DNA of 64,000 bases from Saccopteryx bilineata (taxonomy: Eukaryota > Chordata > Mammalia > Chiroptera > Emballonuridae): contig NC_089492.1 of assembly GCF_036850765.1 (NCBI RefSeq), forward strand, positions 169,692,296 through 169,756,295, written 5' to 3'. Positions 30,329 through 42,924 of the stretch are shown piece by piece. Every line of letters begins with the position of its first letter. Within the stretch, counting starts at the first letter, position 1. The notes under the pieces were generated by a model. That model saw only the letters and a list, made by a program, of their open reading frames with translations, made no database searches and was not told the origin of the DNA. The translations under genes and the position numbers were made by a program.

Positions 30329-33300
30329 TTATGTCCCACCTACGTATGGAATAATGCAGTTCCTGGTTTTTTCTGATTTACTTATTTCGCTTCGTATCAT
30401 GTTATCTAGATCCCACCATTTTGCTGTAAATGTTCCGATGTCATCATTTCTTATGGCTGAGTAGTATTCCATAGTGTATATGTGCCACATCTTCTTTATC
30501 CAGTCATCTATTGACGGCCTTTTTGGTTGTTTCCATGTCCTGGCCACTGTGAACAATGCTGCAATAAACATGGGGCTGCATGTGTCTTTACGTATCAATG
30601 TTTCTGAGTTTTTGGGGTATATACCCAGTAGAGGGATTGCTGGGTCATAAGGTAGTTCTATTTTCAGTTTTTTGAGGAACCACCATACTTTCTTCCATAA
30701 TGGTTGTACTACTTTACATTCCCACCAACAGTGTATGAGGGTTCCTTTTTCTCCACAGCCTCTCCAACATTTGCTATTACCTGTCTTGCTAATAACAGCT
30801 AATCGAACAGGTGTGAGGTGGTATCTCATTGCTGTTTTGATTTGCATTTCTCTAATAGCTAAAGAAGATGAGCATCTTTTCATATATCTGTTGGCCATTT
30901 GTATTTCTTCCTGGGAGAAGTGTCTGTTCATATCCTCTTCCCATTTTTTTATGGGATTGTTTGTTTGTTTGTTGTTGAGTTTTATGAGTTCTTTGTGTAT
31001 TTTGGATATTAGGCCCTTATCTGAGCTGTTGTTTGAAAATATCATTTCCCATTTAGTTGGCTTTCTGTTTATTTTGTTATCAGTTTCTCTTGCTGAGCAA
31101 AAACTTCTTAGTCTGATGTAGTCCCATTCATTAATTTTTGCCTTCACTTCTCTTGCTATTGGAGTCAAATTCATAAAATGCTCTTTAAAACCCAGGTCCA
31201 TGAGTTGAGTACCTATGTCTTCTTCTATGTACTTAATTGTTTCAGGTCTTATGTTTAGATCTTTGATCCATTTTGAGTTAATTTTAGTACAGGGGGACAA
31301 ACTGTAGTCCAGTTTCATTCTTTTGCATGTGGCTTTCCAGTTTTCCCAGCACCATTTATTGAAGAGGCTTTCTTTTCTCCATTGTGTGTTGTTGGCCCCT
31401 TTATCAAAAATTATTTGACTATATTTATGTGGTTTTATTTCTGGACTTTCTATTCTGTTCCATTGGTCTGAGTGTCTATTTTTCTGCCAATACCATGCTG
31501 TTTTGATTGTCGTGGCCCTATAAAAGTGTTTGAAGTCAGGTATTGTAATGCCCCCAGCTTCATTCTTTTTCTTTAGGATTGCTTTGGCTATTCGGGGTTT
31601 TTTATAGTTCCATATAAATCTGATGATTTTTTGCTCTATTTCTTTAAAAAACGTCATTGTAAGTTTGATGGGAATTGCATTGAATTTGTATATTGCTTTG
31701 GGTAATATAGCCATCTTGATTATATTTATTCTTCCTAGCCAAGAACAAGGTATATTCTTCCATCTCATTATATCTTTTCCAATTTCCCTTAACAATGGTT
31801 TATAGTTTTCATTATATAAGTCCTTTACATTCCTAAGTATTCCTTTGTTATGTTTATTCCTAAGTATTTTATTTTTTTTGTTGCAATCGTGAAGGGGATT
31901 ATTCTTTTGAGTTCCTTCTCAGTTGTTTCATTGTTGGCATATAGAAAGGCTATTGACTTCTGAATGTTAATTTTGTATCCTGCGACCTTACTGTATTGGC
32001 TTATTGTTTCTAGTAGTCTTTTTGTGGATTCTTTGGGGTTTTCGATGTATAGGATCATATCATCTGCAAAAAGTGATACCTTTACTTCTTCTTTTCCGAT
32101 ATGGATGCCTTTTATTTCTTTGTCTTGTCTGATTGCTGTGGCGAGAACCTCTAGTACCACATTAAATAAGAGTGGAGAGAGTGGACAACCCTGTCTTGTT
32201 TCTGATTTAAGGGGGAAAGCCTTCAGTTTAGTGCCATTTAATATGATGTTAGCTGATGGTTTATCATATATGGCCTTTATCATGTTGAGATATTTTCCTT
32301 CTACCCATTTTGTTGAGAGTCTTAAACATAAAATTGTGTTGTATTTTATCGAAAGCCTTTTCTGCATCTATTGATAAGATCATGTGGTTTTTGTTCTTTG
32401 TTTTGTTGATATGGTGTATTACATTAACCGTTTTACGTATGTTGAACCATCCTTGAGATTCTGGGATGAATCCCACTTGATCATGATGTATTATTTTTTT
32501 AATATGTTGTTGTATTCGATTTGCTAGTATTTTGTTTAGTATTTTAGCATCTGTATTCATTAGAGATATTGGTCTGTAGTTTTCTTTTTTTGTGCCATCC
32601 TTGCCTGGTTTTGGGATGAGGGTTATGTTGGCCTCATAAAATGTGTTTGGAAGTATTGCTTCTTCTTCAATTTTTTGGAAGACTTTGAGTAGAATAGGAA
32701 CCAAGTCTTCTTTGAATGTTTGATAAAATTCGCTGGTATAGCCGTCAGGGCCTGGACTTTTATTTTTGGGGAGGTTTTTAATGTTTTTTTCTATTTCTTC
32801 TCTACTGATAGGTCTGTTTAGGCTTTCTGCTTCTTCTTGACTCAGTCTAGGAAGGTTGTATTGTTCTAGGAATTTATCCATTTCTTCTAGGTTGTTGAAT
32901 TTAGAGGCATAAAGTTTTTCATAGTATTCTACAATAATTCTTTCTATATCTACGGTGTCCGTGGTGATTTCTCCTCTTTCATTTTGGATTTTGTTTATAT
33001 GAGTTCTTTCTCTTTTTTCCTTGGTAAGTCTTGCCAAGGGTTTGTCAATTTTATTGATCTTTTCAAAGAACCAGCTCCTTGTTCTATTAATTTTTTCTAT
33101 AGTTTTTCTGTTCTCTAATTCATTTATTTCTGCTCTGATTTTTATCATCTCCTTTCTTCGGCTGCTTTTGGGTTGTCTTTGTTCTTCTTTTTCTAGTTCC
33201 TTAAGGTGGGAAGTTAAGTGGTTCACTTGGGCTCTCTCTTGTTTGTTCATATATGCCTGAAGTGATATGAACTTCCCTCTTATCACTGCTTTTGCTGCAT

Positions 33301-34164
33301 CCCATAGATTCTGATATGTCGTATTGTCATTTTCATTAGTCTGTATAAATCTTTTGATCTCTGCACTTATTTCTTCTTTGACCCATTCATTTTTTAAAAG
33401 TATGTTGTTTAGTTTCCACATTTTTGTGGGATTTTTTTCCTCTTTTTTGCAGTTGAATTCTAGTTTCAAGGCTTTATGATCAGAAAATATGCTTGGTACA
33501 AGTTCAATTTTTCTGAATTTGCTGATGTTGTTTTTGTGGCCCAACATATGGTCAATTCTTGAGAATGATCCATGTACACTGGAGAAAAATGTATACTCAG
33601 TCACTTTGGAATGAAATGTCCTGTAGATGTCTATCATATCCAGGTGCTCTAGTGTTTTGTTTAAGGCCACTATGTCTTTGTTGATTCTCTGTTTGGATGA
33701 CCGATCTAGAGCCGTCAGCGGTGTATTGAGGTCTCCAAGTATGATTGTATTTTTTCAGTTTTTGTTTTAAGATCAATAAGTAGCTGTCTTATATATTTTG
33801 GTGCTCCTTGGTTTGGTGCATATATATTAAGAATTGTTATGTCTTCTTGATTCAGTGTCCCCTTAGCCATTATGAAATGGCCATTTTTATCTCTGAGTAC
33901 TTTTTCTGTCTTGTAGTCAGCATTATCCGATATGAGTATTGCTACACCTGCTTTTTTTTGGATGTTATTTGCTTGGAGTATTGTTTTCCAGCCTTTCACT
34001 TTGAATTTGTTTTTATCCTTGTTACTTAGATGAGTTTCCTGTAGGCAGCATATAGTTGGATTTTCTTTTTTAATCCATTCTGCTACTCTGTGCCTTTTTA
34101 TTGGTGAGTTTAATCTGTTTACATTTAGTGTAATTATTGATACTTGTGAGTTCCCTATTGCCAT
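30329..34164 (-). pseudogene. L1 ORF2 (endonuclease / RT), about 1,280 codons with ~3 frameshifts
   Basis: The start is MAIGNSQVS at 34164. The endonuclease shows C-C-L-Q-E-T-H-L with the catalytic Glu (34164-33715), then S-D-H-K near 33470. The RT has P-G-P-D-G-Y, D-A-E-K-A-F-D and an intact F-A-D-D (near 32056). The C-terminal Cys-rich domain is C-x3-C-x7-H-x4-C (C-W-R-G-C to C-W-W-E-C, about 30730-30770). Frame breaks occur near 33670-33715, near 32310-32330, and at 31831-31867. At the last, an 11-nt tandem-like duplication of cctaagtatt shifts the frame. All protein domains are otherwise present. Confidence 0.93.
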
Positions 34165-34490
34165 TTTATATCTTGCTTTCTGTTAGTTTTGTGTCTTGTT
34201 TGATCCTTCTCTTTCGTTTTTCTATCTTTTGTTTTTATTTGGTTGTATTCCATACATCTTTCCTCTGTTGCTATCTTTTTTATCTCATGTGCTTCTGTGG
34301 TGGTTTTTTCAATGGTGGTTACCTTTGAGTAATGAAAAGGGTCCCTACCCTGTTCATTGTAGCAAACTATTTTGTGAGTACTTTTGCAGTCCATCGTCCT
34401 TTGCTACTGTTAATCTCCATCTTCTCCCCCTCTTTCTTTTTGTTGTTGTCACAGTTTAAATTTGGTTTTATTGTGTTCTTCTTGGAGCTT

Positions 34491-35489
34491 TTACTTGTGG
34501 CTCTGTTTTTTTTTTTTGTTCTTTGTATCTGATAGGAGAACCCCCTTTAGTAATTCCTGGAGTGGGCATTTTCTGATGATAAATTCCCTCATCTTTTCTG
34601 TATCTCTGAATGTTTTTATTTCTCCTTCATATTTGAAGGATAGCTTTGATGGGTATAGTATTCGTGGCTGAAAGTTTCTCTCTTTCAGGACTTCAAATAT
34701 TAGGGTCCACTCTCTTCTAGCTTGTAGAGTTTCTGCTGAGAAATCTGATGATAATCTAATGGGCCTTCCTTTATATGTTGTATTCTTCTTTTCCCTGGCT
34801 GCCTTGAGAATTTTTTCTTTGCTGTTGGTTTGTGTCAATTTCATTATGATATGCCTTGGAGTAAGTTTGTTGGGGTTAAGAAAACTCGGTGTTCTGTTTG
34901 CTTCTTGAATTTGAGGCTTTAGTTCTTTCCACAGGCTTGGGGAGTTCTCATCTATTATTTGTTTGAGTATGTTCTCCATTCCATTTTCTCTCTCTTCTCC
35001 CTCTGATATACCTATTATTCTTATGTTATTCTTTTTGATGGAGTCAGATAATTCTTGTAGGGCTATCTCATTTTTTTAAATTTTTGAGTCTCTTTTTTCT
35101 TCTCTCTGTTGTGCCTCAAGTTGCTTGTCCTCTATTTCACTAATCCTCTCTTCTATCTGACCTGTTCTATTAGCTAAGCTTGTTACTTCGTTTTTCAGCT
35201 CGTGAATTGAGTTTTTCATCTCTGTTTGATTTGTTTTTATAGTTTCAATTTCTTTGGACATATATTCTTTGTGTTCATTGAGTTGTTTTCTGAGCTCCCT
35301 AAATTGCCTTTCTGTGTTTTCTTGTATATCGCAGAGGATTTTTAGGATTTCTATCTTGAATTCTCTGTCATTTAGCTCCAAGGTTTCCAATATATTAAAT
35401 TTTTTCTCCATAGATTTTTCCTCATCTAGCTGTGTTACCTCTCTTTCTTTTGTATCCATGATATTCGATTTTCTCTTCCTTAATGGCAT
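34491..35489 (-). pseudogene. L1 ORF1, full length (332 aa) with a single premature stop
   Basis: It starts MPLRKRKSN and ends KKKKQSHK. Residues about 10-135 are Glu/Lys-rich with heptad spacing (trimeric coiled coil). The RNA-recognition-like domain follows with I-I-G-I at its start, and the C-terminal domain contains R-E-W (near residue 255) and R-I-L-Y-P. The only lesion seen is TAA at 35076-35078 (codon 138), at the coiled-coil/RRM boundary. The downstream frame is in phase. Confidence 0.92.
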
Positions 35490-35492
35490 CTG

Positions 35493-36115
35493 AGGGTGGT
35501 TTTGTTGATAGTATTAATGAGATTTAATAAAGAATAAAAAGTTAAAAAAAATAAAAAATCAAAAAGAGTTGTTTTTTTTTAAAAAAATTAATAATGAAAT
35601 AAAGAAAAATAAAATAATAATTTTTAAAAAAAGGAAATTATTCCCCCCCTCCTTTTTTCCTCTCCTCTCCCCTTTTTCTTGAGAAAATCTTGTGGTGAAC
35701 TGTGAATTATAACAAACAATGCCTGTGATGGAGGTCCTGAATAGGAGAAAAGTAATAAAGGGGCAAAAAAAAAAAAGAAAAAAAAAGGAAAAAAAAAAAA
35801 GGGGGGGGCGGTATGGACCCACAAAAAGCAAATAAGGAAAAAATTTGGGTCAAGAATAAAATGATTTGCTTTTAGGTGTTGGTGTTGTCTAAGAGTTATG
35901 ATGAGAGGAATAAGAGAACAGAAAAATGGGGGGACAAATTAAAAAAATACTATTGTATTTAGTGGAACAAGAACTAGATAAAATGGAGAGCCAGGGATGG
36001 GAGCACTGCTAGTGAGTTAAAAAGGTGAAGTAAAAAACCCCCAAAATGCCACAAACATAAGTTTGAGTCCCAGATAAGATAATTTGTTTGTTATTGCGGT
36101 TTGAATGAGAGGAGA
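35493..36115 (-). promoter_or_regulatory. Short, A/T-rich L1 5' UTR
   Basis: About 620 bp between ORF1 and the 5' target duplication. It contains A-runs and a notable plus-strand A12-G9 block (about 35790-35810). It lacks the GC-rich promoter body of the L1 at 11.9-18.1 kb and no YY1-type motif was seen at its 5' edge. It may be a distinct 5' UTR type or a truncated one. Confidence 0.65.
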
Positions 36116-36389
36116 TGTACATCTTTCTTGTTCAAGAAATCCATCTGCCTGGATTGTCCAGATGATCAAAACTTACACCTATAGGCACCCCACACTTTTC
36201 AAAGTAAAATCCGTTTTGTGATAAAGAGTTTCCAAAAGGAAAAACACAGTCCCATACCTTTCAACCTTCTTAAGCTGTCACAAATGTGATCTGATGGTTT
36301 CTTGATAGGTCTGAGTGACATCAGTTATATTAGTTGCTGTTTTTCCCATAGGATTGTCCATCTCACCACTGCTGTTCTATCTTCACATC

Positions 36390-36640
36390 ATAATAATTAC
36401 AAGAATAACAATAGTTAGCACTAATGAGCACATCGTATGTGCTCAGCAAACTGAGAGGCACTCTACATAATTTCATTTTGTCTTCACAACTCCCTAAGAG
36501 ATAAATGTTATTTTCCCCAGTTTTTAGGTGTGAAACCTGAGAAGCAGGGAGGTGAGGTAACTTGCCCACGGTTACATGGCAAATTAAATAATGAAGCTAG
36601 ACCCTGACACAGGTGGTGGGCTACAGAGTCCACTGGCAAA
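36390..36640 (-). mobile_element. MIR SINE (ancient)
   Basis: Reverse-orientation MIR core text: ttattttccccagtttttag, 'tgaaacctgagaagcagg', 'gtaacttgcccacggttaca', 'aagctagaccc'. It is typical of mammal-wide MIRs. Confidence 0.8.
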
Positions 36641-37265
36641 CCAACTATTCTGCTGCCTCCCAAGGTACCAGTTGACCTAAAGTAAGGCAACCAATTTATT
36701 CTGGAACTTTCCTGGTTTTAGCGTTGAAAGCCTTAGTCTAGGAAAAAACTGGGATGGTTGGCCACTCTACCATGAGAGTAAGAAAGCACTCACCAGATCA
36801 TCTGGCTTCTGGACCAGATGTTCTACTCCCAGTGGTCCACCATTAGCTGCTGAGGATGGAGAAGGAACCCACTAACCAAGCAAATCACACCAGCAGAACC
36901 AGACAGTGACACAGGGGCTCCCAGAGACAGTTAATGTCCCTCTCCTTGAGAGTGTCTCTGTTCAACATTAGTGGGAGGCAAGAAAGTTCTATGAATAAAA
37001 ATCATATACTTTATTCTACATGCTTAAGACAAAAGAATGCCTACAGACACTTATTAAGGGCAATTGTCTAAGCCAGACTGTTTTGCAGGATATGATAAAG
37101 CACGGAAGCCGGGCCATCCGGGCCTGCTGTCCTGTGGAGATGGCACAGAAAGCACCACCCCCGTGAGACCCATGAAGGTGAAGTTTGCAGCAAAGAGCTG
37201 CTTCCTTTCTCAGTAACAGGTGTAAGCAAAACCTGAGTTAACTGACATCACATTTCATTTATTCT
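36641..37265. other. Unassigned DNA
   Basis: No gene or recognised repeat between the MIR and the hAT element. Confidence 0.35.
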
Positions 37266-37456
37266 CAGGGTCCCCAAACTTTTTACACAGAGGGCCAGTT
37301 CACTGTCCCTCAGACCGTTGGAGGGCCGCCACATACAGTGCTCCTCTCACTGACCACCAATGAAAGAGGTGGCCCTTCCGGAAGTGCGGTGGGGGGCTGG
37401 ATAAATGGCCTCAGGGGGCTGCATGCGGCCCGTGGGCCATAGTTTGGGGACGCCTG
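37266..37456. mobile_element. hAT MITE, family A, internally shortened (191 bp)
   Basis: Ends cagggtccccaaactttt and agtttggggacgcctg are near-complementary, and the interior matches the family A MITE at 45323-45652 (ggccagttcactgtccctca, gaccaccaatgaaagag, gcggtggggg). No 8-bp target duplication was found, and about 140 bp of interior is missing relative to the other copy. Confidence 0.82.
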
Positions 37457-37729
37457 CCTGCGGCCCCGCCCTATTCTGCCGGACTTTGGGGCCTGCAAAA
37501 GTGGATAGGCCCTGAGACTGCCTCTTCCTCAAAGGCGCAAAGCTGAGGTCCACTGCAGTCCGGCCCCAGCAGGGCAGCTTGCCTTAATGAGAGGCATTTG
37601 CTTTCACAGGGCATTAAATGCTCCTTTGGGAGTACAAGATGAACGTCCAGGCAAAACAACGTGAAGCGGCTTTCTGCCTTGCTTCTTGCATCTGCACAAG
37701 CCAGGACTTTGTTTTCTTGCTTTCCACTT

Positions 37730-37800
37730 ATATAGAGTACCTACTAGAAGTTAGAATAAGTCCCTGCCCTGGAGGAGTTTGCCATCCAGTAAAGGGAATA
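37730..37800 (-). mobile_element. L2 fragment
   Basis: gtacctactagaagttag and 'gtccctgccctggaggagtt' match the reverse complement of the L2 3' end. Short and ancient. Confidence 0.55.
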
Positions 37801-37809
37801 ATAATATTT

Positions 37810-37990
37810 ATTATTGTTATAATAAAAATAAACACTAAAATGCTCACTGATAATACCTTTGTAGCTCTCCCTATGTGTCAGGTATCACGCTAAGTGCTTT
37901 TCTTGCATCAACTCATTTAATTCTTGTAGCACCTTGTGTGGAAGGAACTGCTGTCCCCGTTTGGGTTTCAGAGAAGTCAAATGATGCATC
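37810..37990 (-). mobile_element. MIR SINE (ancient)
   Basis: Reverse MIR text: 'tatgtgtcaggtatcacgct', 'aactcatttaattcttgtag', 'gtccccgtttgggtttcaga'. Diverged. Confidence 0.7.
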
Positions 37991-40265
37991 TCAAATCTCA
38001 CATCTCTTACCTGACAGAGCTTTTTGAACAAATAAAATCGCAGTTCAACATGACAAGTGCTGTCGTAGTGGTATGTACAAATGGCAGAGAAGCTGACAAG
38101 ACAAAGAGAAAAGAGATCTCTCCCTAAGTGAATTTGGAAAGACTCTTTAAAGAAGAACCATTGAAGAATGAGAGGGACTTCACCCGATAGAGAAGAATCT
38201 GACTACAAGGCTAGATTAACTCATAAATTAGAAAATGAGAAAAAAGAAAATTTTAAAAGTCACCATTATCTAAGACTATCACAATAATGGAAATTACTTG
38301 AGTTATCATTAGGCTGTATAAACGCACATGCTACATAATAATTTTCTTGCTGTTAGAAAAAAAAACTTTTATAATTTCAATTCTTGCTTCACTTCCTCCT
38401 TCATGCTAAGTAATCCTGCCAGCATTTTCTTTTAGCTTCCTGCTTGCCTTTCCCCTGATTTCTAGTCCATATATTTGTCAATCACATGGTGATCTTTCAG
38501 AGTCAAGTGTTTAAGCATACTTTATTTCTTAAGAAATATTCTAGAACAGTTTAGAGAAAACCCCTACACTTTCTAGGAACATTGGCAGCTATAAGAAAGC
38601 CTTAGGACCTTCATGTAATTTCTGACTTTGACTTATACTACATCATATATTTAAGTCAGAAAGTGTAGAAACATGATGTATTTGCTCTTAGCACTCATGC
38701 CCTCCTCTTAGTTGACAAGAACTCAGTTTTCCTGGAAAACAGTTTCACCTCCAATCCCAATCCAAGCTCTTGAAAGTGGTTACCTGCCCCAATCATAGTC
38801 GATCAGGATCATAGCCATACTATATGACCTAGGCTGGGACAATGAGCATTGGGCTTAGAACTTTCACTTAGTTCTCTTGGGAAGAAAAAAACTCTTCCCA
38901 CGTTGATAACAAAGCTGGTGGGATATGAACTACAGATGCTCATTTTGCCACCATTTGAGAGCCCACCTGAGAATGAAGCTAACGCAGTACCAGTGTTTCT
39001 GCTCAGACGGGTTACACCCCTTCATGGTTTTGGACACTATCAATATTAGAGGAGCCCCTGATGGGGGACACAGTGACTATTGGTACTGCCTTTCTTCAAG
39101 AGGTCAGTGCTCTCCTTTACACCTACCCGGATTACCCATATACTTAATGACATCCCATAACCTCTCCAACCACTTAAAATGTCTCTTACTCTCAGACTTC
39201 TGCTTCCTTGGCCCCTGCCAGACCTGCCATTCCCTTCCTCATGTCGCAGGAAATATATCTGAGTGGTTAGTCCCTTACTTTCTCAGAACCAATGCAATTC
39301 TTTCATCAGCAGGGCAACACTGTCTAATATCCAGCAGGCCTTAGACTCTCCTCCTTCCCTCAAGGCCTCAGGGTCTTCATACAGAAGAACAACTCACAAG
39401 GCTTCTGCCTGAAGTCTATGGCTTCAACACAGGTGCCATCTGAGACTGCCTTCTATTCACACTAACCTGAATCTCTAGGCGAGCAATTTGGGGTGCTAGA
39501 ACAAGCCTGTGAAGAGAATATTCCTCAAACCAGCATTATTATCAGCAATACTATTTGTTATGTTTGATGGTCCAGCCATCTATAAGAGCTTATTTAGTAG
39601 CATCATGCCCTGCCTTATGATCTCATGGGATCATACCCTGATTTTCTCTGGTTTATCTGCAGCTCACTGAAAGTCGTGACTGCTAGTGGCCCTATATTTC
39701 TGAGCCACATTCTGTTCAGCCAGAGCATCTGAGATATTAACATACTTTAAAAAGAACACTTTTCTGGCCCATTTAAGATAATCTTATCTTCCTGGGCCAC
39801 TTAAAAAAATGTCACGGACGCATAGTGGTCTATAAACTTTAAGACTACATTCCTGATACTATACCATTTCTCCTGCTAGGAACAAACCACAAGAACAAAG
39901 GCCAGTCAGATTTTCTAGCAATGCTTTATTTGTGCACAAATTGCAAAACAGCCACTGTTTAACCAGAGTTTAGATAGGTCTTAACTCATCTTGGTTTGTG
40001 TTTCTCAAGACACTTATAAGCAAATTCTTGACACTCAGATGCATTTCCCATGGAAACTGTCACATACTTTATGAAGACTCAGTTCAAGCCATAAATGTTA
40101 GAGTAACCATGGTGCCAAGAGCATTATTTCAATTACTTTCAATCACTATATATGATATTACTTCCATAAAAATGCATTTCAGGCTCCAGTGCAGGGTTCT
40201 AGGAACACATTTCCCAGCCCCACATTCACCCTGATAGCATGAATGATCTCTTTTGATCAAGAATT
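37991..40265. other. Unassigned DNA, 2.3 kb
   Basis: No transposable element, RNA gene or exon was recognised by eye. The longest open frame (plus 38925-39344, 139 codons) has no domain, no Kozak-like context and no conserved motif, and is not called. Confidence 0.35.
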
Positions 40266-40267
40266 CC

Positions 40268-40345
40268 TTTATTCCTATACATATTTATTGAGTACCTACT
40301 TTTTCCCAATCACTACTCTAGGTGTTATAGATATAGCAATGAACA
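40268..40345 (-). mobile_element. L2 fragment
   Basis: catatttattgagtacctac, 'cactactctaggtgttatag' and 'gcaatgaacaaaattcac' follow the reverse complement of the L2 3' end. Confidence 0.65.
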
Positions 40346-42297
40346 AAATTCACTCCCAAGATATTCTGAAATGGGGACATAGATTAGCAGTACCATACTG
40401 GTCAGCCTAATAGAGAAAGGGCCACTCGCTATTTCTTCCAAAATGACTAGTATGCTCTAAAGGTCAATTTCCATTTATACCCATGAGTGCAGGAATGTGG
40501 ACTCTCAAAATGTCAGTTTTCTGACTTAAGCAATGTTTAGTTCCAGTCTCTACTTTACATTCCTTTTTTCACATTTGGCTGTTGATCCTATTTTCCATGT
40601 GACAGAAAAGATCCTGGGAGGCACATTGAGTCTAGTGGAGCTTGACTGGCTTGAGAGCTGCAGGTTCCCTGGAAATTATGAAAGGGCTTGGGGTGGGTGA
40701 TGGTCATGTTCCTCCTGCCAATGGAACAACCAGACCCGTGGATTCCTAGCCAATACTGACAGTAGGAAGGAAGGTATAGTCTTCTGCTACCAACAGCTCT
40801 TGGAGAGCCTCTGGGTCAGTTCCCCTGGACTCTGTTTACCTCTCTAACATTTGCTTACTTCCTCACCTAACTGGGCACCCTGCTGCAAGACTCATTGTCG
40901 AACAGAGTTTACATTGTTACTTTGCTTGAGAATGTTTTCAAATGCTCATTGCTCTTTATAAAGTATAGGTTTATTTCTACCAGCCATATTTAATGTTTTG
41001 GGGGAGGATTAGTTTAAAACAAACAAACAAACAAATAATATAAAACTCTTTTTTTCACAGAGAAAACAACAAATGCCAAGAATAATAAATCTCCAGACAT
41101 TTTATTGCCCCTATTTTTCTTTCTTAATAGGTAAATTATAATGGATTAAAACATACATTAACCTTTCTTTTTGGGGGGACAGTGGTATTTGCAAAATGTC
41201 CAAAATAATATCCAGTAATGTCGCAGTGGCATCACCAGATCATGTGCTTCCTTAGGACAGGGACTGTGTAGTCCTGTTGAAGAGTCTATGTTAAACAAAA
41301 ACCAGTAATAAAATAAAATCTAATATCTGTGCAAATATTGCTCAGACACTGGTCCAAGGTTTTCACTACTAAAGTGCCACATTTTTTTTTAACCAGGCAT
41401 GAAAAACAGCAAAGCAATCTTATAAAGACACAAACAAAATGTTTCTGGAATATGTCTGTTTAAGATCAGGGGAGGAGAAATTATATTAATTATACTTGGC
41501 AAAAATAAATTTGACCTAGACGTGTGTAGAAGATAAAAAAATTCCTTCTCCATAAATTTTATTCCCACAGAGAGTGACTTCTCAAAGGATAAGAGAATGA
41601 GTTCAGAGACTCAGTGTTGGTAAACAGCATCCTTTTGTCCTCCCTGAAGCAAGGGCAGCTGTGTTCCAAACCTCTGTGCCGGAAACTTGAGACCATGCTA
41701 CAGCTTATGACAGCAGAGTCCTGTCCATTTTCATTGCTATGGCCCCTGGTGCCAAACACCAAGATGGCAGGAGAGGGAAGCTGGACCTCCTCTCCTTTTT
41801 TGCCTTCTCTGTGGATAGAATGTGAAGGTGGAAACAGAAATAGGGAGACACAAAGAAGTGCTTGCCTGGCCCCTTTGGGAATCTGAACATGGAGAACAGA
41901 AGCCCAGAGTCAGTCGAGAGACAGCAGCTCAATGGCCTCCATCCCCAGGAGCCTTCCTGCTGTGTCTCCAGACATCTCTGGGTTGGAGGGCTTACAGTCA
42001 ATTTGACTGCAGGCTCAGTCCCTTTCTGGCCGTGTGACTTTTGCTGAGTACAGCACATGAGGTCAGCAGAGAAATTCTAGCCTTTGTGCTAGACCCTCAA
42101 AACGAGCTCGGTTTGTTCTTGTGTTCAAGAATGAATGACATCATTGCCTCATGCCTTAAAAACATCATGCAGAAGTCATGGAGGATGCCTTGCAGAGTTT
42201 CCCCACAAATTTCTAGTGCATTTCCTGCAAGCTGACTTCACAACCCCAAGCAAATAAAAAGTTGGGCAACACTTTTCTTAAGTACTATACACGTAAG
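40346..42297. other. Unassigned DNA flanking the ERV-L provirus
   Basis: No gene or repeat family was recognised. There is a short (aaac)n run at 41020-41035. Opposing open frames at 41559-42058 lack domains. Confidence 0.35.
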
Positions 42298-42312
42298 TGT
42301 TGGTCAAATAAG

Positions 42313-42704
42313 ATTTTTTTTTTTTTGTATTTTTCTGAAGCCGGAAACAGGGAGAGACAGTCAGACAGACTCCCACATGCGCCCGACAGGGATCCACTCC
42401 GCGTGCCCACCAGGGGCGAGGCTCTGCCCACCAGGGGGCGATGCTCTGCCCCTCCTGGGCATCGCTCTGCCGCGACCAGAGCCACTCTAGCGCTTGGGGC
42501 AGAGGCCAAGGAGCCATCCCCAGCGCCCGGGCCATCTTTGCTCCAATGGAGCCTTGGCTGCGGGAGGGGAAGAGAGAGACAGAGAGGGAGGGGGGGGGTG
42601 GAGAAGCAAATGGGCACCTCTCCTATGTGCCCTGGCCGGGAATCGAACCCGGGTCCACTGCATGCCAGGCCGGTGCTCTACCACTGAGCAAACTGGCCAG
42701 GGCC
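42313..42704 (-). mobile_element. VES-type SINE in the 5' LTR
   Basis: The reverse complement is a full VES: ggccctggccagtttgctca head, B box gggttcgattcc, 'cataggagaggtgcccat', C/T-rich body and A tail. Flanking copies of caaataag (42305-42312 and 42705-42712) are LTR sequence, confirmed by uninterrupted tcaaataagtttttaaatat in the 3' LTR at 49004. Confidence 0.96.
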
Positions 42705-42734
42705 CAAATAAGTTTTTAAATATGATATATGTGG

Positions 42735-42924
42735 GCCTGACCTGTGGTGGCACAGTGGATAAAGCGTCGACCTGGAAATGCTGAGGTTGCCGGTTCAAAA
42801 CCCTGGGCTTGCCTGTTCAAGGCGCATATGGGAGTTGATGCTTCCAGCTCCTCCCCCTCTTCTCTCTCTCTGTCTCTCTCCTCTCTAAAATAAATAAATA
42901 AAATAAAAAATTAAATAAATAAAT
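42735..42924 (+). mobile_element. tRNA-derived SINE (short form) in the 5' LTR
   Basis: Head gcctgacctgtggtggcaca with B box gccggttcaaaac, the same subfamily as 26654-26831, and an (aaat)n tail. Duplicated LTR text aaatatgata... flanks it (about 42718-42732 and 42925 onward). It lies only 30 bp from the VES SINE. Confidence 0.93.

Larger units (their letters stand above)
30069..36115 (-). mobile_element. Near full-length L1 LINE (subfamily A), 6.05 kb
   Basis: A complete retrotransposon bounded by a perfect 14-bp target duplication (30055-30068 / 36116-36129), with poly-A as a T-run at 30069-30087. On the minus strand it reads a 5' UTR of about 620 bp, ORF1 (35489-34491), ORF2 (34164-30329) and a 3' UTR of about 240 bp with a C-rich tract on plus. 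Lesions are few: one stop in ORF1 and about three frame changes in ORF2. This indicates a relatively recent insertion. It is the best-preserved element here but is not predicted active. Confidence 0.96.

Noticed and set aside
35750..35831. Phe-rich hydrophobic 'membrane protein'
   Set aside because: Produced by A/T homopolymers in the L1 5' UTR read on the minus strand.
37258..37464. 8-bp TSD for the shortened hAT MITE
   Set aside because: Flanks tttattct and cctgcggc do not match; the element is called on terminal repeats and family similarity only.
41559..42058. Opposed open frames of 60-117 codons
   Set aside because: No domain or splice context, and frames overlap on both strands.
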